Source of the DNA: JASSUD01 sp031963225
Lineage (GTDB): Bacteria > Pseudomonadota > Gammaproteobacteria > Burkholderiales > Burkholderiaceae
Assembly (NCBI GenBank): GCA_031963225.1
Contig: JASSUD010000001.1
Coordinates: forward strand, 55,992 to 119,991
Length of the DNA: 64,000 nucleotides
Direction of reading: 5' to 3'
The notes under the pieces: model-generated
Told to the model about the DNA's origin: nothing
The model's database searches: none
What the model saw: the letters and a program-made list of their open reading frames with translations, nothing else
Part shown: positions 8,904-18,826 of the stretch, in pieces
Layout of the letters: each line of letters starts with the position of its first letter
Position numbering within the stretch: position 1 is the first letter of the stretch
Translations under genes and position numbers: made by a program

Positions 8904-9992
8904 CTAAGCCTCTGATAGCTCCCAACGGGGCCTAACCGTAAAAGCATAATGCGTGCGGGCTTGCTCAGGCCAGCGGTGCAGGCGTAGTGCCCCTGCAAAG
9001 GCGATCATTGCGCCGTTATCTGTACATAGCTCGGGAGCGGGGTAATGAACCGTTTTTCCTACGGCTTGTGTAGCTGTATGCAATGCCTGTCGCAATTGCA
9101 TATTGGCACCTACTCCGCCTGCTACAACCAGTTGTTTTAAACCGGTTTGTTCTAATGCTTTGAGTGATTTAGAAACGAGTACCTCTACCGCTGCATCTAC
9201 AAATCCACGCGCAAGATCTGCTCGCTCGCTCAGTGTGAGGGGGGCGCAATGTCGGCGTACCTGCGTTAAAACGGCTGTCTTTAAACCACTAAAACTAAAA
9301 TCGAGATTACCTGAATGCAACATGGGACGCGGTAAAACTACAGCTCCCGCGCGTCCTTGCAAAGCGAGTTGTGACAGAGCTGCTCCACCAGGATAGCCAA
9401 GACCAATCAATTTGGCCGTTTTATCAAAAGCTTCACCCGCTGCATCATCTAGCGTTTCACCCAGCAGTGTATAGCGACCAACCTCTTCTACATGCATGAG
9501 CTGGGTATGCCCGCCGGATACCAACAGTGCTACGAATGGAAAAGAAGGCGTGCTTCCTGGCGCGCATGAGTGAGAAGAGGGCAGGGAAGCTTCAGAGGAA
9601 GGGGCAAATAAAAGTGCAGGAGGTGCATCGATTAAAGGAGAAAGTAGATGTCCTTCAAGATGATGAATGCCAATAACAGGCTTATTCCAAGCTAATGCTA
9701 AGCTATTTGCTAACCCAGCTCCCACCAGTAATGCCCCGGCTAGACCGGGTCCTTGTGTGAAAGCAATTGCATCGATAGAAGCAGGCAGCATATTTGCATC
9801 TTGCAGCACTTGTTTGAGCAAGGGTAAGCCGCGCTGAATATGATCCCGTGCCGCTAGTTCAGGCACTACGCCGCCGTGTACCGCATGCAAATCAACTTGA
9901 GAATGTAGTGCTTGCGCGAGCAAACCGCGCTGGGTGTCGTAGAGCGCTATCCCTGTTTCATCACAGGAGCTTTCTAGGCCGAGAATAAGCAT
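8904..9992 (-). CDS. tsaD: tRNA threonylcarbamoyl transferase subunit TsaD
   Basis: TsaD, with TsaB and TsaE, transfers the threonylcarbamoyl group to A37 of ANN-decoding tRNAs. The protein begins MLILGLESSCDETG, the family start. The metal-binding motif HHLEGH is near residue 110 and the nucleotide-binding SGGHTQL near 165, followed by GETLDDAAGEAFDKTAKL. A low-complexity insert rich in Ser, Ala and Pro, of about 25 residues, lies between the HHLEGH and SGGHTQL motifs. The length is 362 residues, slightly above the usual 337-345 because of that insert. It converges with rimO and has no obvious operon partner. Confidence 0.95.
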   Translation of the reverse strand: MLILGLESSCDETGIALYDTQRGLLAQALHSQVDLHAVHGGVVPELAARDHIQRGLPLLKQVLQDANMLPASIDAIAFTQGPGLAGALLVGAGLANSLALAWNKPVIGIHHLEGHLLSPLIDAPPALLFAPSSEASLPSSHSCAPGSTPSFPFVALLVSGGHTQLMHVEEVGRYTLLGETLDDAAGEAFDKTAKLIGLGYPGGAALSQLALQGRAGAVVLPRPMLHSGNLDFSFSGLKTAVLTQVRRHCAPLTLSERADLARGFVDAAVEVLVSKSLKALEQTGLKQLVVAGGVGANMQLRQALHTATQAVGKTVHYPAPELCTDNGAMIAFAGALRLHRWPEQARTHYAFTVRPRWELSEA

Positions 9993-10257
9993 TTTTTATA
10001 AGACCTGGGTATTAGATAAATTTACACTGTATAGAAATGATGTGCCTCGTAAACGATTTGCTCTTATTTATACATGAGAGTAGTCTGTATAACTCGGCAT
10101 TTCCTTAATAGGACCAATCTTCGAGTGCTTCGAGCTTTCTTGTAAGGTATTTTAAGTACTCAAGAGGCCTTTTGTATAAGTCCCGCGCATTGCAGGGTAG
10201 CCTGCCTCCCAACATTGCTGTCGTACAGCCTCAATATACCTTGACTTAGAAGAGGAA

Positions 10258-12786
10258 ATGGATCTTCTGCGGACGGTCCTAAAAAATACTTCCTTTTACT
10301 CTTTATTGCTTGCTACTTATATGCCTATTCATCCTACCTCTCCTGCTTCTTTCTCGCCAAAATTTGCACGCGCCACCACTTCATATGTGACTGACTCAGA
10401 ATTTCGCACATCTGCTTTTAGTGATGATGCCTCCTCAATTGCAGGATCTGAGTTATCCGAACAGTATGCGTCATGTGAAGAATTAGATTTAGACGCGGAA
10501 TATAAATCATGTGAAGAATTAGAATGTGAAACTACGCTTGCTGATGAGGAATTAGAAGCAGCGGAGCGCGAATTAGAAAATAATTTCCGGAAGCGCATGG
10601 CATCCATACTTTTTGAAAATATGGACCTACTGCAGGATGAAAATATAGAATCTGCTTCGAATGAAATCACAGATAAAGCAGCTAATTTGATAGTGGATTT
10701 TTTATATTATGAAAATAAGCCACTGCCAACCTATATTTTCGATTATTTGTCTGACCTTGCTATAAAAGAATTATGTAAAGAGATAAGCGGATGGGCTGGC
10801 AATTTTTGTGAAGAGGGCGTGAGGAATAACTTAAAGAGTTATGTATTAAGTTGGGATGATTTAACTGCACAGAAAACAGCCTTATCTAAATGTATAGAAT
10901 CTGTAAAAATATCTCGCATACTTTCTGAAAAGTGTCTGGTGGAGTTGTATAAATTTATATATAACTACCGTTGTTTAGAAAATATGCAATCTCATGTTGA
11001 CGCAGCAGCAGAGGATTTCAAGTACGCTTGCGATGTTTTTTTGAGTCCGCATCCACTTAAAAGTGAATCTGAGAAAAATGAGCAGACGGATTTCTTGGAA
11101 AGCTTGAAGCAATATAAATCTAAGCTCACCACGCTTTGGAGGGAGAGTGCCGAGATATACTTTGATCTTTACAAAAATGATGCCTTTTCGGTAGATAAGA
11201 TAAGAGAGAAAGAAAAATATTTTTTCAAAGCAGCAGCCGGGGCCAAAGTAAGCGATTCAAAAATACACAATCAATTAAAAAATATACCTAATAATGCCTA
11301 CTCGCTAGAATGGCCTGTATCGCTTTATAACCAATTTATCTATGGTGAAATTCATCGCATTATTTTTGTCTCTGAGTTTGAAGGCATTGCACAAAAGATA
11401 TTGCAAGCAACATTGCCAGAAGAAGATCAATATATTATTGCTCGTTTGGGGCTAAGCACACATATACCTGAACCCGTTGTCGAGCAACAAGCAGTAAGCT
11501 CAGAATCCTCGCTACCCGACGTCACCCCCTCTCTATTTTTCAGAGCACTTCAAGCGATACAACAGCTCTTCAAAACCCTGTATGACTACTCATTGGGTGC
11601 TTTTATTGCCTATGTGGGTACTTTTATTGCCTATGTTAAATATTTGCTTTCTTCCAGCAAGAAAGCAGACCTATCTACTGAAGTAGATTCCTTTGATTTG
11701 GCATTGGAAAATATAACCATAGAAACGGATGAAACGGTAAAAAATGGTGTATCGGAGCTATATGCAGAGGTAGTGGAACAAGATCTTTCTATACCTTTTC
11801 AAAGTGCAGAAAAAAGTGACTATCAAATAGTCAACGATAAGTTGTCAGACGAGATCATTGAGAAATTACAATGTAAATTAAATGAAAATAATATACTCGA
11901 TAATATGGCTATAAAAGGGGAATACAAAAAACCTTTAACCACTTTAGCCCTTTCAACCCCTTATGCGACGGCATTAAAAATTCATCAAAATATTCAAGTA
12001 TCCACCGAATGGATAGACTTTGACGATAAATCTAGTACACATACAGTATATTTTAATGAAAGTGATCGCAGAAAATCAGGCGATGATGCTAATAAGGAGA
12101 TTTTGTCAAAAGAACCAAAATATATCCTAGATGGCAAATTGGTGGATTTTTGCAGTCACTATGGTAACTTTGCAAAAAATAAAGATGAGCTCCTGTTAAT
12201 ATCTGATTTGCTGGCTACATCTTCTTTTATAGATGAGTTTTTGATCCATGCAGGAGCATTTCCTTCATTTAAATCAGAAATAATAAAAGGGCAAAAATCA
12301 TACGATTATTTTCTGAGTAGAGAGAATGATGACGTTAAGCTAATAATCTCTTTTGAAAATAATGAGAAAAACGAAAATTTGCCTTTGGAAGAGGCTTCTG
12401 AAGAAAATCAGTTTGACAGTTTCATGCGCTGGAAAGTAGCTCTGAAAATAAATGTGAACGACGGCGAGCAGCAAAACATCACTATTTTACGAGAGGACTG
12501 CACTTATTACTGCAAAAGCAAGAAAATGGCTGTGGAGATGAATCCCAGCAACCCTGAGGAAGGGGGGGATCTAACTATGTTGCCTGAGCAGAGTTCTAGT
12601 AGCGCTACCTTGACTGAGGTAGATGATCTTCAGGAGCTGCCAGCGACCAATACTTTTGTTCACACCATTCCTCCTTTAGAGAGGTTGGGACGTCGCAGAT
12701 TCGTCCAATCCAGTTCCACTCTGAGTAGTGAATCTGCTGTTAGTCGCTCCAGAAGTACCTCTCCAAACTATGAACAGTTTGCGTAA
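10258..12786 (+). CDS. Large AT-rich orphan protein, paralogue of the next gene
   Basis: No known family recognised. The product is 842 residues if the ATG at 10258 is used; AGAGG lies only two bases before it. A second ATG at 10321 (MPIHPTSP) aligns with the start of the paralogue at 13049 and may be the true start. The N-terminus has a short acidic duplication (YASCEELDLDAEYKSCEELE) leading into charged helices. About 350 helical residues follow, then a hydrophobic stretch (YDYSLGAFIAYVGTFIAYVK, about residues 441-464) that could be a membrane hairpin. The last 350 residues match the paralogue: IQQLFKTLYD, KSYDYFLSRENDD, KLIISFE and KVALKINV all recur there. The C-terminus is Ser-rich. Codon use is more AT-rich than in the housekeeping neighbours, suggesting acquired or fast-evolving DNA. 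It may be a host-interaction protein, but that is inference. Confidence 0.7.
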   Translation: MDLLRTVLKNTSFYSLLLATYMPIHPTSPASFSPKFARATTSYVTDSEFRTSAFSDDASSIAGSELSEQYASCEELDLDAEYKSCEELECETTLADEELEAAERELENNFRKRMASILFENMDLLQDENIESASNEITDKAANLIVDFLYYENKPLPTYIFDYLSDLAIKELCKEISGWAGNFCEEGVRNNLKSYVLSWDDLTAQKTALSKCIESVKISRILSEKCLVELYKFIYNYRCLENMQSHVDAAAEDFKYACDVFLSPHPLKSESEKNEQTDFLESLKQYKSKLTTLWRESAEIYFDLYKNDAFSVDKIREKEKYFFKAAAGAKVSDSKIHNQLKNIPNNAYSLEWPVSLYNQFIYGEIHRIIFVSEFEGIAQKILQATLPEEDQYIIARLGLSTHIPEPVVEQQAVSSESSLPDVTPSLFFRALQAIQQLFKTLYDYSLGAFIAYVGTFIAYVKYLLSSSKKADLSTEVDSFDLALENITIETDETVKNGVSELYAEVVEQDLSIPFQSAEKSDYQIVNDKLSDEIIEKLQCKLNENNILDNMAIKGEYKKPLTTLALSTPYATALKIHQNIQVSTEWIDFDDKSSTHTVYFNESDRRKSGDDANKEILSKEPKYILDGKLVDFCSHYGNFAKNKDELLLISDLLATSSFIDEFLIHAGAFPSFKSEIIKGQKSYDYFLSRENDDVKLIISFENNEKNENLPLEEASEENQFDSFMRWKVALKINVNDGEQQNITILREDCTYYCKSKKMAVEMNPSNPEEGGDLTMLPEQSSSSATLTEVDDLQELPATNTFVHTIPPLERLGRRRFVQSSSTLSSESAVSRSRSTSPNYEQFA

Positions 12787-12831
12787 GTATTATTTCAACC
12801 GCATGCTTCCAAGAAATAGGACCGTACGTCT

Positions 12832-12964
12832 CGTAGGTTGGGGTGAGGTACGAACCCCAACACCTAACCACGGCCTTCTTGAAGACCTGCTTGTAAATTG
12901 GTAAAAGCAAAAATTACAAGCCAGTGATATGTAGGTTGGGGTTCGTACCTCACCCCAACCTACG
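12832..12964. repeat. Inverted REP pair (BIME) between two paralogues
   Basis: Two 30-base arms (12832-12861 and 12935-12964) are perfect reverse complements. Each arm reads C, then GTAG, then GTTGGGG, an 11-base loop and CCCCAAC. A GTAG head plus imperfect hairpin is the standard REP design known to be mobilised by RAYT transposases. About 73 bases with the core CCTTCTTGAAGACCTGCTT lie between the arms. Confidence 0.85.
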
Positions 12965-13048
12965 AGCCAATTAGCGTTGATAGCAAAATGCAAGGCCTGA
13001 CTTCATTTAAGAAATAATTTTTTCTATTGTTTATTAACAGTTACCTAT

Positions 13049-14083
13049 ATGCCTATTCTTCTTACCTCTTCCACTTGCCCCTCACCAGACCTTGCACATG
13101 TCACTAACCCCCTTGTGAAGCAGCAAGCAATAAGCACAGAATCTTCGTTATCTGGTGTCACTCTGTTCCAATCTTTTACCGCAGCGATACAACAGCTCTT
13201 CAAAACCCTGTATGACTGTTCCTTGGGTGCGTTTATTGCCTGTGTCAAAAAAGTGATTGCCTATTTGCTGCGCTCCAGCGAGAAAGCAGACCTGTCTGCT
13301 GGGGAAGTCCCTTTTGGATATATCTTTAAAATAGAAGAATGTACATTGCCAAAAGAGCGTATAGGCGAATTACAACGTAGATTAAATTTAGATAATATAA
13401 CTGGCGAAATTTCTTTCGAAGGGAAATACGAAACAGCTTTAATTTCTCGCAAAAATAAATTAGGGATGGATGAAAATATTAAAATATCCAAACGATTTAT
13501 CGATTTTAAAGATGAATATGGCGTTCACGCAATATATTTTAAAGAAAATAACGATAATAACCAAAACGCTGATAATGGTATAGAGTTATCATCAGAAAAT
13601 ACAAAAAAGCTGCTGGCTTTTAAGTTGGCAGCTTTGTGTGAGGCTGATGGTTCTTTGGGAAGTAAGGATAAGCTGCTATTAATGTCTGATTTGCTGGCTG
13701 AATATCATATTATAAATAACTACCTGATTAAATTCCTGATTAATCCAAGAGATTTGTCTCAATTTGCACCAAAAGCAAGCGAAGGAAAAAAATCATACGC
13801 CTATTTTATTAGTAGAGAGAATGATGACATTAAACTCATTATCTCTTGTGAGACTAATAAGGAAAATGAAGTATTGAATCTGAATGAGGCTTTCGAAGAA
13901 AATAAGCCTGAAAATATCCGTAGTTGGAAAATGGCTCTGAAAATAAATGTAAGCAATCAGTCTGCAGCCAGAAGACAGCCCATCACTATTGAGGACTTCA
14001 CTTATCGTTGGAAAAGGCTGAAAACTTCTGAGGAAATGCTTGCGAATAATAATGCGTCTTCAGACTATAAGCAGACTGCGTAA
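13049..14083 (+). CDS. AT-rich orphan protein, shortened paralogue of the previous gene
   Basis: No known family recognised. The product is 344 residues. It reads like the upstream 842-residue protein with residues of about 45-400 removed: an N-terminal MPILLTSS segment, then the shared TLFQSFTAAIQQLFKTLYD, a hydrophobic stretch GAFIACVKKVIAYLL, and a C-terminal domain with KSYAYFISRENDD, IKLIISCE and KMALKINV. The bases before the ATG at 13049 translate in frame to a match of the other gene's N-terminus (FYCLL against FYSLL), but they follow a TGA and have no start codon. The reading frame has therefore lost its original start or the homology is in the leader. No good ribosome site is visible. 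The REP pair sits between the paralogues. Confidence 0.65.
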   Translation: MPILLTSSTCPSPDLAHVTNPLVKQQAISTESSLSGVTLFQSFTAAIQQLFKTLYDCSLGAFIACVKKVIAYLLRSSEKADLSAGEVPFGYIFKIEECTLPKERIGELQRRLNLDNITGEISFEGKYETALISRKNKLGMDENIKISKRFIDFKDEYGVHAIYFKENNDNNQNADNGIELSSENTKKLLAFKLAALCEADGSLGSKDKLLLMSDLLAEYHIINNYLIKFLINPRDLSQFAPKASEGKKSYAYFISRENDDIKLIISCETNKENEVLNLNEAFEENKPENIRSWKMALKINVSNQSAARRQPITIEDFTYRWKRLKTSEEMLANNNASSDYKQTA

Positions 14084-14112
14084 TCTATTTGCATAGAGAT
14101 GTTGTTAAATAA

Positions 14113-14160
14113 AAAAATAGGGCCTCATTGCACAGTTAAATGCAATGAGGCCCTATTTTT
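14113..14160. terminator. Bidirectional terminator between orphan gene and efp
   Basis: A perfect 20-bp stem (14113-14132 with 14141-14160) has an A-run on the left and a T-run on the right, so it can end transcription from both converging genes. Confidence 0.85.
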
Positions 14161-14181
14161 TGTTACTTTAATTGAGTGGCC

Positions 14182-14739
14182 TTAAGCTCGGCCGCGATAT
14201 TCGTGTGTACGAGTATCTACTTCAATTTTGTCGCCGATGGTGCAAAACAGGGGAACCTGTAATTCTAAGCCGCTGATGAGTTTTGCACTCTTCATGACTT
14301 TACCGGAAACGGTGTCGCCTTTAATAGCAGGCTCGGTGTAGCCAATTTCACGTACCACTGTGGTTGGGAGATCTACCGAGATAGCTTTGCCATCATAAAA
14401 AACGACTTCACAAGGCATGCCATCTTCCAAGTAATACAAGGTATCGCCTAGATCTGCTTTTTCCACTTCATACTGTTGATAATCATTATCCATGAAAACA
14501 TACATAGGATCAGCAAAATAGGAGTACTGTGCTTCTTTGCGGTCGAGTACAACGACCTCAAATTTTTCGTCTGCCTTGTACACTGACTCAGTGACACTGG
14601 CATTGAGCAGATTGCGTAATTTCATTTTCACGACCGCAGAGTTGCGGCCGGATTTGTTGTATTCCGCTTTTTGTACGACCATGGGCTGGTTGCCTACCAT
14701 GATGACGTTGCCTGCGCGGGTTTCCTGTGCGGTTTTCAT
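14182..14739 (-). CDS. efp: Translation elongation factor P
   Basis: EF-P rescues ribosomes stalled at polyproline stretches. The start is chosen at the ATG at 14739, giving 185 residues. With this start the loop YNKSGRNSA places arginine exactly at residue 32, the site rhamnosylated by EarP in betaproteobacteria and Pseudomonas. An upstream in-frame TTG at 14760 would shift this to residue 39 and is rejected. The KOW-like first domain and two OB domains follow the family pattern (DRKEAQYSYFADPMYVF, GDKIEVDTRTHEYRGRA). The gene encoding its modifying enzyme, earP, lies upstream on the same strand. Confidence 0.97.
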   Translation of the reverse strand: MKTAQETRAGNVIMVGNQPMVVQKAEYNKSGRNSAVVKMKLRNLLNASVTESVYKADEKFEVVVLDRKEAQYSYFADPMYVFMDNDYQQYEVEKADLGDTLYYLEDGMPCEVVFYDGKAISVDLPTTVVREIGYTEPAIKGDTVSGKVMKSAKLISGLELQVPLFCTIGDKIEVDTRTHEYRGRA

Positions 14740-15250
14740 AGATGAGAGAGAATCAAGCAAATAAGAAGAGAGTGGGAGGAGAGATCCAGCCAGTAAAAGG
14801 GGCGCCTAGACTTAGAGCATGCGCCCAGCAGTCAAAAGGCACCCATTTTTGGACTTGTACGGTGCTCTGTATTCTTATTGTACTCTAGTATATTCAAAAC
14901 CTCAGCTCTGCTGAACCAAAGAAATGGATTCGGGATTGACAGTTATTAGAGATTTTGAGCAGGCTCATAAAGGACATCGCTCTTTTTATTTAGCAACTGT
15001 TGGAGTTGCCGCCTTACGTGGAGTCATTTCTATACTGACATAGTTTGCTCTATCCATTGCTCTCTCCAGATTTATCATACGCCCTATTTGCGGCTACCTC
15101 TATTGCTATGCATCAGTTTTAATCACGTTCTGTACAACAGCGAAGAGGCAGTTCATATTTGGTATGCAATATAGGATAGGTACGGAAGAGAGGGGGAGCG
15201 CATTAGAAAAAAGTGTCGCAACACGAAGTGTGTAAATGCAGGAGCAATGC
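14740..15250. other. Intergenic region efp-earP with no gene seen
   Basis: About 510 bases separate two genes that usually sit close together. I see no coding frame with family resemblance, no repeat of the families found elsewhere, and no structured RNA. It must contain the efp promoter if earP is not co-transcribed with it. It may be decayed sequence. Confidence 0.4.
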
Positions 15251-16495
15251 CTAGCTCAGCGCTAATTGGTTGGTGCAAAAAGCGACGAGATTGGAGGCTA
15301 GATCTCCCACCTCCGTAAGAGACTGTGCCCAATGATGCGCATGGCGCTGAAGGCATCCCATTTGAGACCAGAATGAAAGGGTGTCTGGCAGGCGAGCTCC
15401 AGGCGCCCCATTCCATGCGCGCCAGAATTGAATGAGGGCATCACTAACAGGTTGTTCTAGGTCTACTGTGTAGTGATGCAATGCCGCTTCCAGTTTGGCG
15501 AGATGAGCTTGTTGGTTTTGTGGATAGATATGCCATATGAAAGGGCGTTGTGCCCATTGGGCACGCACAAAAGAGTCTTCTCCTCGAGCAAAGTTTAAAT
15601 CGCATAGCCATAGTAGTTGGTCATATTGATTTTGCGTGAGAAAGGGCAGGCTGTGGACGGTGAGTTGCCCCTTTGTTGCGCTAGTGCCTGCAGGAAAGTT
15701 ATCTTGTCCCATAAACCGTGCGACTGCGGGCAAGATGAGCCCTTGCGGAACAAAGCAAGTGATAGGAGTTGAATGGGTACTCCATGTAGCTAGGAGTTCA
15801 GCTAGCAGGGGATTCTCGTAACAAAACAGCGAAATCTGGGTGGTATTGGGTGCCTGTGCCTTAAAAGGAGAGATGCCCAGCGCTTGCCAAAATGCTGCGC
15901 GCTCGGCAGGATTTTTTAAAAAATCCTCTCGCCTTTTGCAGAGATCCTTTTCTTTTAAAACCCCTCCCGTTCCCCTCTCAAGCCCTGGGAAAAAGCAGGT
16001 TTTTGTGAGAGGGTAGAGAGGATGTGGGGAGGGGAGGGCATGAAAGCTGGGTACCCAAGCTTCGCCGCTTAGGTATTCCAGGTCAATCCATATAGGTGTG
16101 GGTGCGCGCAAAGTGTTTTTGGACGTGTTGTTTATAGCGTTACATATCGGGCTTGATGTATTACTCTGCGTGCTGCGAGCTGCCATGCGCTCGATATACT
16201 GCACAGGGAGCTCACAGCCGAATGCTTCTATGACTATATCCGGTATGGTGATGGAGGAGTCTTCCTCTGCTGCAGTAGGGGTCCAGTGCCTGATACAGAG
16301 TGACTCCACGCTTTGTATGGGTAGATTTGGATTAACTGCGCTGCAGAGTTTAGAAAAAGTGTGTAGATCATCCACCCAAAGCTGTACTTCCCAGGCATAG
16401 TCTGTTTTAAGCTGGCGTGCGAGTCGCCAGCACACGCCGATATCGCCAAAGTTATCGATAACTTTGCAGAAAATGTCACAGGTCAAACGAGTCAT
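15251..16495 (-). CDS. earP: EF-P arginine rhamnosyltransferase EarP
   Basis: EarP transfers rhamnose from dTDP-rhamnose to arginine 32 of EF-P. The N-terminus reads CDIFCKVIDNFGDIGVCWRL, with the conserved DNFGDIGV segment that contains a catalytically important aspartate. The C-terminal half carries the GT-B nucleotide-sugar site around CDLNFARGEDSFVRAQW and PFIWHIYPQ, both diagnostic of the family. The product is 414 residues, somewhat longer than most family members, partly because of an insert near residues 125-200. It is on the same strand as efp but about 510 bases upstream. Its 5' end is divergent from uvrC. Confidence 0.94.
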   Translation of the reverse strand: MTRLTCDIFCKVIDNFGDIGVCWRLARQLKTDYAWEVQLWVDDLHTFSKLCSAVNPNLPIQSVESLCIRHWTPTAAEEDSSITIPDIVIEAFGCELPVQYIERMAARSTQSNTSSPICNAINNTSKNTLRAPTPIWIDLEYLSGEAWVPSFHALPSPHPLYPLTKTCFFPGLERGTGGVLKEKDLCKRREDFLKNPAERAAFWQALGISPFKAQAPNTTQISLFCYENPLLAELLATWSTHSTPITCFVPQGLILPAVARFMGQDNFPAGTSATKGQLTVHSLPFLTQNQYDQLLWLCDLNFARGEDSFVRAQWAQRPFIWHIYPQNQQAHLAKLEAALHHYTVDLEQPVSDALIQFWRAWNGAPGARLPDTLSFWSQMGCLQRHAHHWAQSLTEVGDLASNLVAFCTNQLALS

Positions 16496-16633
16496 ATACC
16501 GGTCCAGTACTAGAGCTTATGGGATGTGTGCCATTACCCATAATTCCAATGCATTCAAATGAAAAAAACGCCTCTTCTCTCTGAGTCACTTCCCTCTGCG
16601 GCTCCCCTTCCTTTGCAAACAAAGGGAATCGAC

Positions 16634-18691
16634 ATGTCCGTGATCCAGAATTTGCCCAATCTACCAGGTGTATACCGTTATTTTGATGCGAACGATACGC
16701 TGCTGTATGTGGGCAAGGCAAAGGATTTAAAAAAGCGCGTATCCAGTTACTTTCTAAAGAAAAAAGATTTGTCGCCACGTATAGCGCTGATGGTGTCGCA
16801 GATCGTGCGTATGGAGACTACGGTTACGCGCTCAGAAGGCGAGGCCTTGCTGCTTGAAAACAACCTGATTAAAGCATTATCACCACGTTATAACATTGTA
16901 TTCCGGGATGATAAGTCTTACCCCTATCTTAAAATCAGTAAGCATCGTTACGGGCGTATTTCTTCGCATCGTGGAGCGATTGATCAAAAGCATCATTACT
17001 TTGGCCCTTTCCCAGGAGGGCATGCCGTACGGGAGAGCGTGCATATCCTGCAGCGTGTTTTTCAGTTAAGAACTTGTGAAGATTCTGTTTTTTCAAACCG
17101 AACCCGGCCGTGTTTATTGCATCAGATTAACCGGTGTACCGCTCCTTGTGTGGGTGCCATTTCTGAAGAGGCGTATGCGCGAGATGTATCCGATGCGATG
17201 CGCTTTCTAAAAGGGGAACATCGAGTGGTGCTCAGTGAATTTGAACACCGTATGCAGACCTTGGCGTCGGAGTTGAAATTTGAAGCGGCAGCCTTGGTAC
17301 GCAACCAAATTAGCGCACTTTCTGGAGTCTTGCAGCATCAAGCGGTGGAGGTGACTGAAAAAGGCGTGGGCGATATGGGTACGGAAGTCGATATTATTGC
17401 CGTAGCAATGGGTGCTGCAAAAGGGTGCGTAAATGTAGCGATGGTGCGGGGTGGTCGGCATTTGGGTGACCGTGCCTATTTTTCTTCGCATTTTTTAACG
17501 CGTGCTGGCAAGATCGAAGAAGCTTCTGAGCCTGGAGCGGAGGAAGCGGTTACTGCAGGTGAAGAAAGTCACGATACGGAGGGGGAAAGCACAGAGCGCA
17601 CTAAGCCGGTGCTTGAAAAAAATACCGTAGAAACGTTTGAGCCAGCGGATTTGGAAGCAGATTTATTAGATGCTTTTCTCAGTCAACACTATGCAATACA
17701 TGCATTACCTGCGATGGTGATAACCAGTCATGCACTGCAAACGGAACTCAAAGAGGTGTTAGCGGCACAAGTCAAACATCCAGTGAAGTGGGTGTGTTCC
17801 TTAGGGGGAGGCACTCGGCTAAAGCCTTTGTGGAAAACCTGGCTTGACATGGCCCAACAAAATGCGGAACTCGCACTGACTCAGCATGAAGCCCAACGCA
17901 GCTCCCAGCAAAAACGTACCAAGGCGCTTGCAGAGGCCTTGGATTTGCCTATGGAAGGGTTAGATGATCTGCGTATTGAATGCTTTGATGTGAGCCATAC
18001 ATCGGGGGAGGCCACGCAAGCGTCTTGTGTGGTGTATCACCACCATCAGATGCAGCCTAAAGAATACCGGCGTTACAACCTAGACAATATTACGCCGGGC
18101 GATGATTATGCCGGCATGCGACAAGTACTATATCGTCGCTATCTGCCTTTGAGCTCCATGGCCAAAAAATCCGATGAGGCAGTGAAAGCAGTCCCTCCTG
18201 ATGCAGTAAAAACAAAAAAAACGGCCCAGCAAGAGATATCCCAAAAATTACCTGATCTGATTTTGATCGATGGAGGCGCAGGGCAGGTTAATGTTGCACG
18301 AGAAGTTTTCGAGCAGCTGGGCTTAGATTGCAGCAGATTAGTGGGGGTAGCAAAAGGCGATCATCGCAAAGTAGGGCTAGAAACGCTGATTTTTGCGGAT
18401 GGTCAAGCACCCCGTGTTCTTGGTAAAGAGAGTATTGCTTTATTGTTGATTGCACAGATTCGTGATGAAGCACATCGATTTGCTATTACAGGCATGCGCG
18501 CAAAGCGCGCAAAGGCCCGCCAACACTCAGAGTTAGAGACTTTAGATGGCATAGGAGCAAAGCGGCGCCAACGCTTGCTTGCACGTTTTGGCAGCGCTCG
18601 TGCAGTAAGAGCTGCTAGCATTGATGAGCTAGCTAGTGTAGAAGGTATATCGCATGCGCTGGCGGAGCAGATTTATCGTCAGTTACGTTAA
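16634..18691 (+). CDS. uvrC: Excinuclease ABC subunit C
   Basis: UvrC makes both incisions in nucleotide excision repair after UvrAB loads. The GIY-YIG domain is at the N-terminus (PGVYRYFDANDTLLYVGKAK), followed by a UVR motif region (FEHRMQTLASELKFEAAAL), an RNase H-like nuclease domain (ECFDVSHTSGE, LILIDGGAGQ) and C-terminal helix-hairpin-helix motifs (LDGIGAKRRQRLL). I start at the ATG at 16634 (AGGGA upstream; 685 residues); an in-frame ATG at 16559 would add 25 residues without homology. An acidic Glu/Ala/Thr-rich insert of about 50 residues (positions 290-340) and a Lys-rich insert near 515 lengthen the protein. It is followed by pgsA, the common proteobacterial order. Confidence 0.95.
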   Translation: MSVIQNLPNLPGVYRYFDANDTLLYVGKAKDLKKRVSSYFLKKKDLSPRIALMVSQIVRMETTVTRSEGEALLLENNLIKALSPRYNIVFRDDKSYPYLKISKHRYGRISSHRGAIDQKHHYFGPFPGGHAVRESVHILQRVFQLRTCEDSVFSNRTRPCLLHQINRCTAPCVGAISEEAYARDVSDAMRFLKGEHRVVLSEFEHRMQTLASELKFEAAALVRNQISALSGVLQHQAVEVTEKGVGDMGTEVDIIAVAMGAAKGCVNVAMVRGGRHLGDRAYFSSHFLTRAGKIEEASEPGAEEAVTAGEESHDTEGESTERTKPVLEKNTVETFEPADLEADLLDAFLSQHYAIHALPAMVITSHALQTELKEVLAAQVKHPVKWVCSLGGGTRLKPLWKTWLDMAQQNAELALTQHEAQRSSQQKRTKALAEALDLPMEGLDDLRIECFDVSHTSGEATQASCVVYHHHQMQPKEYRRYNLDNITPGDDYAGMRQVLYRRYLPLSSMAKKSDEAVKAVPPDAVKTKKTAQQEISQKLPDLILIDGGAGQVNVAREVFEQLGLDCSRLVGVAKGDHRKVGLETLIFADGQAPRVLGKESIALLLIAQIRDEAHRFAITGMRAKRAKARQHSELETLDGIGAKRRQRLLARFGSARAVRAASIDELASVEGISHALAEQIYRQLR

Positions 18692-18826
18692 GACACGCCC
18701 TAAGACCAGAGATAAATCAGACTAAAACAGCCCCGAGGTGGGTTGTATTGTGAAGCTCTGGTCGGCAAAATGCTGTTTTTTTGTATTTTTTTATTCAGAA
18801 TTGCTTGAGGTTTAAGGCCGATACCG

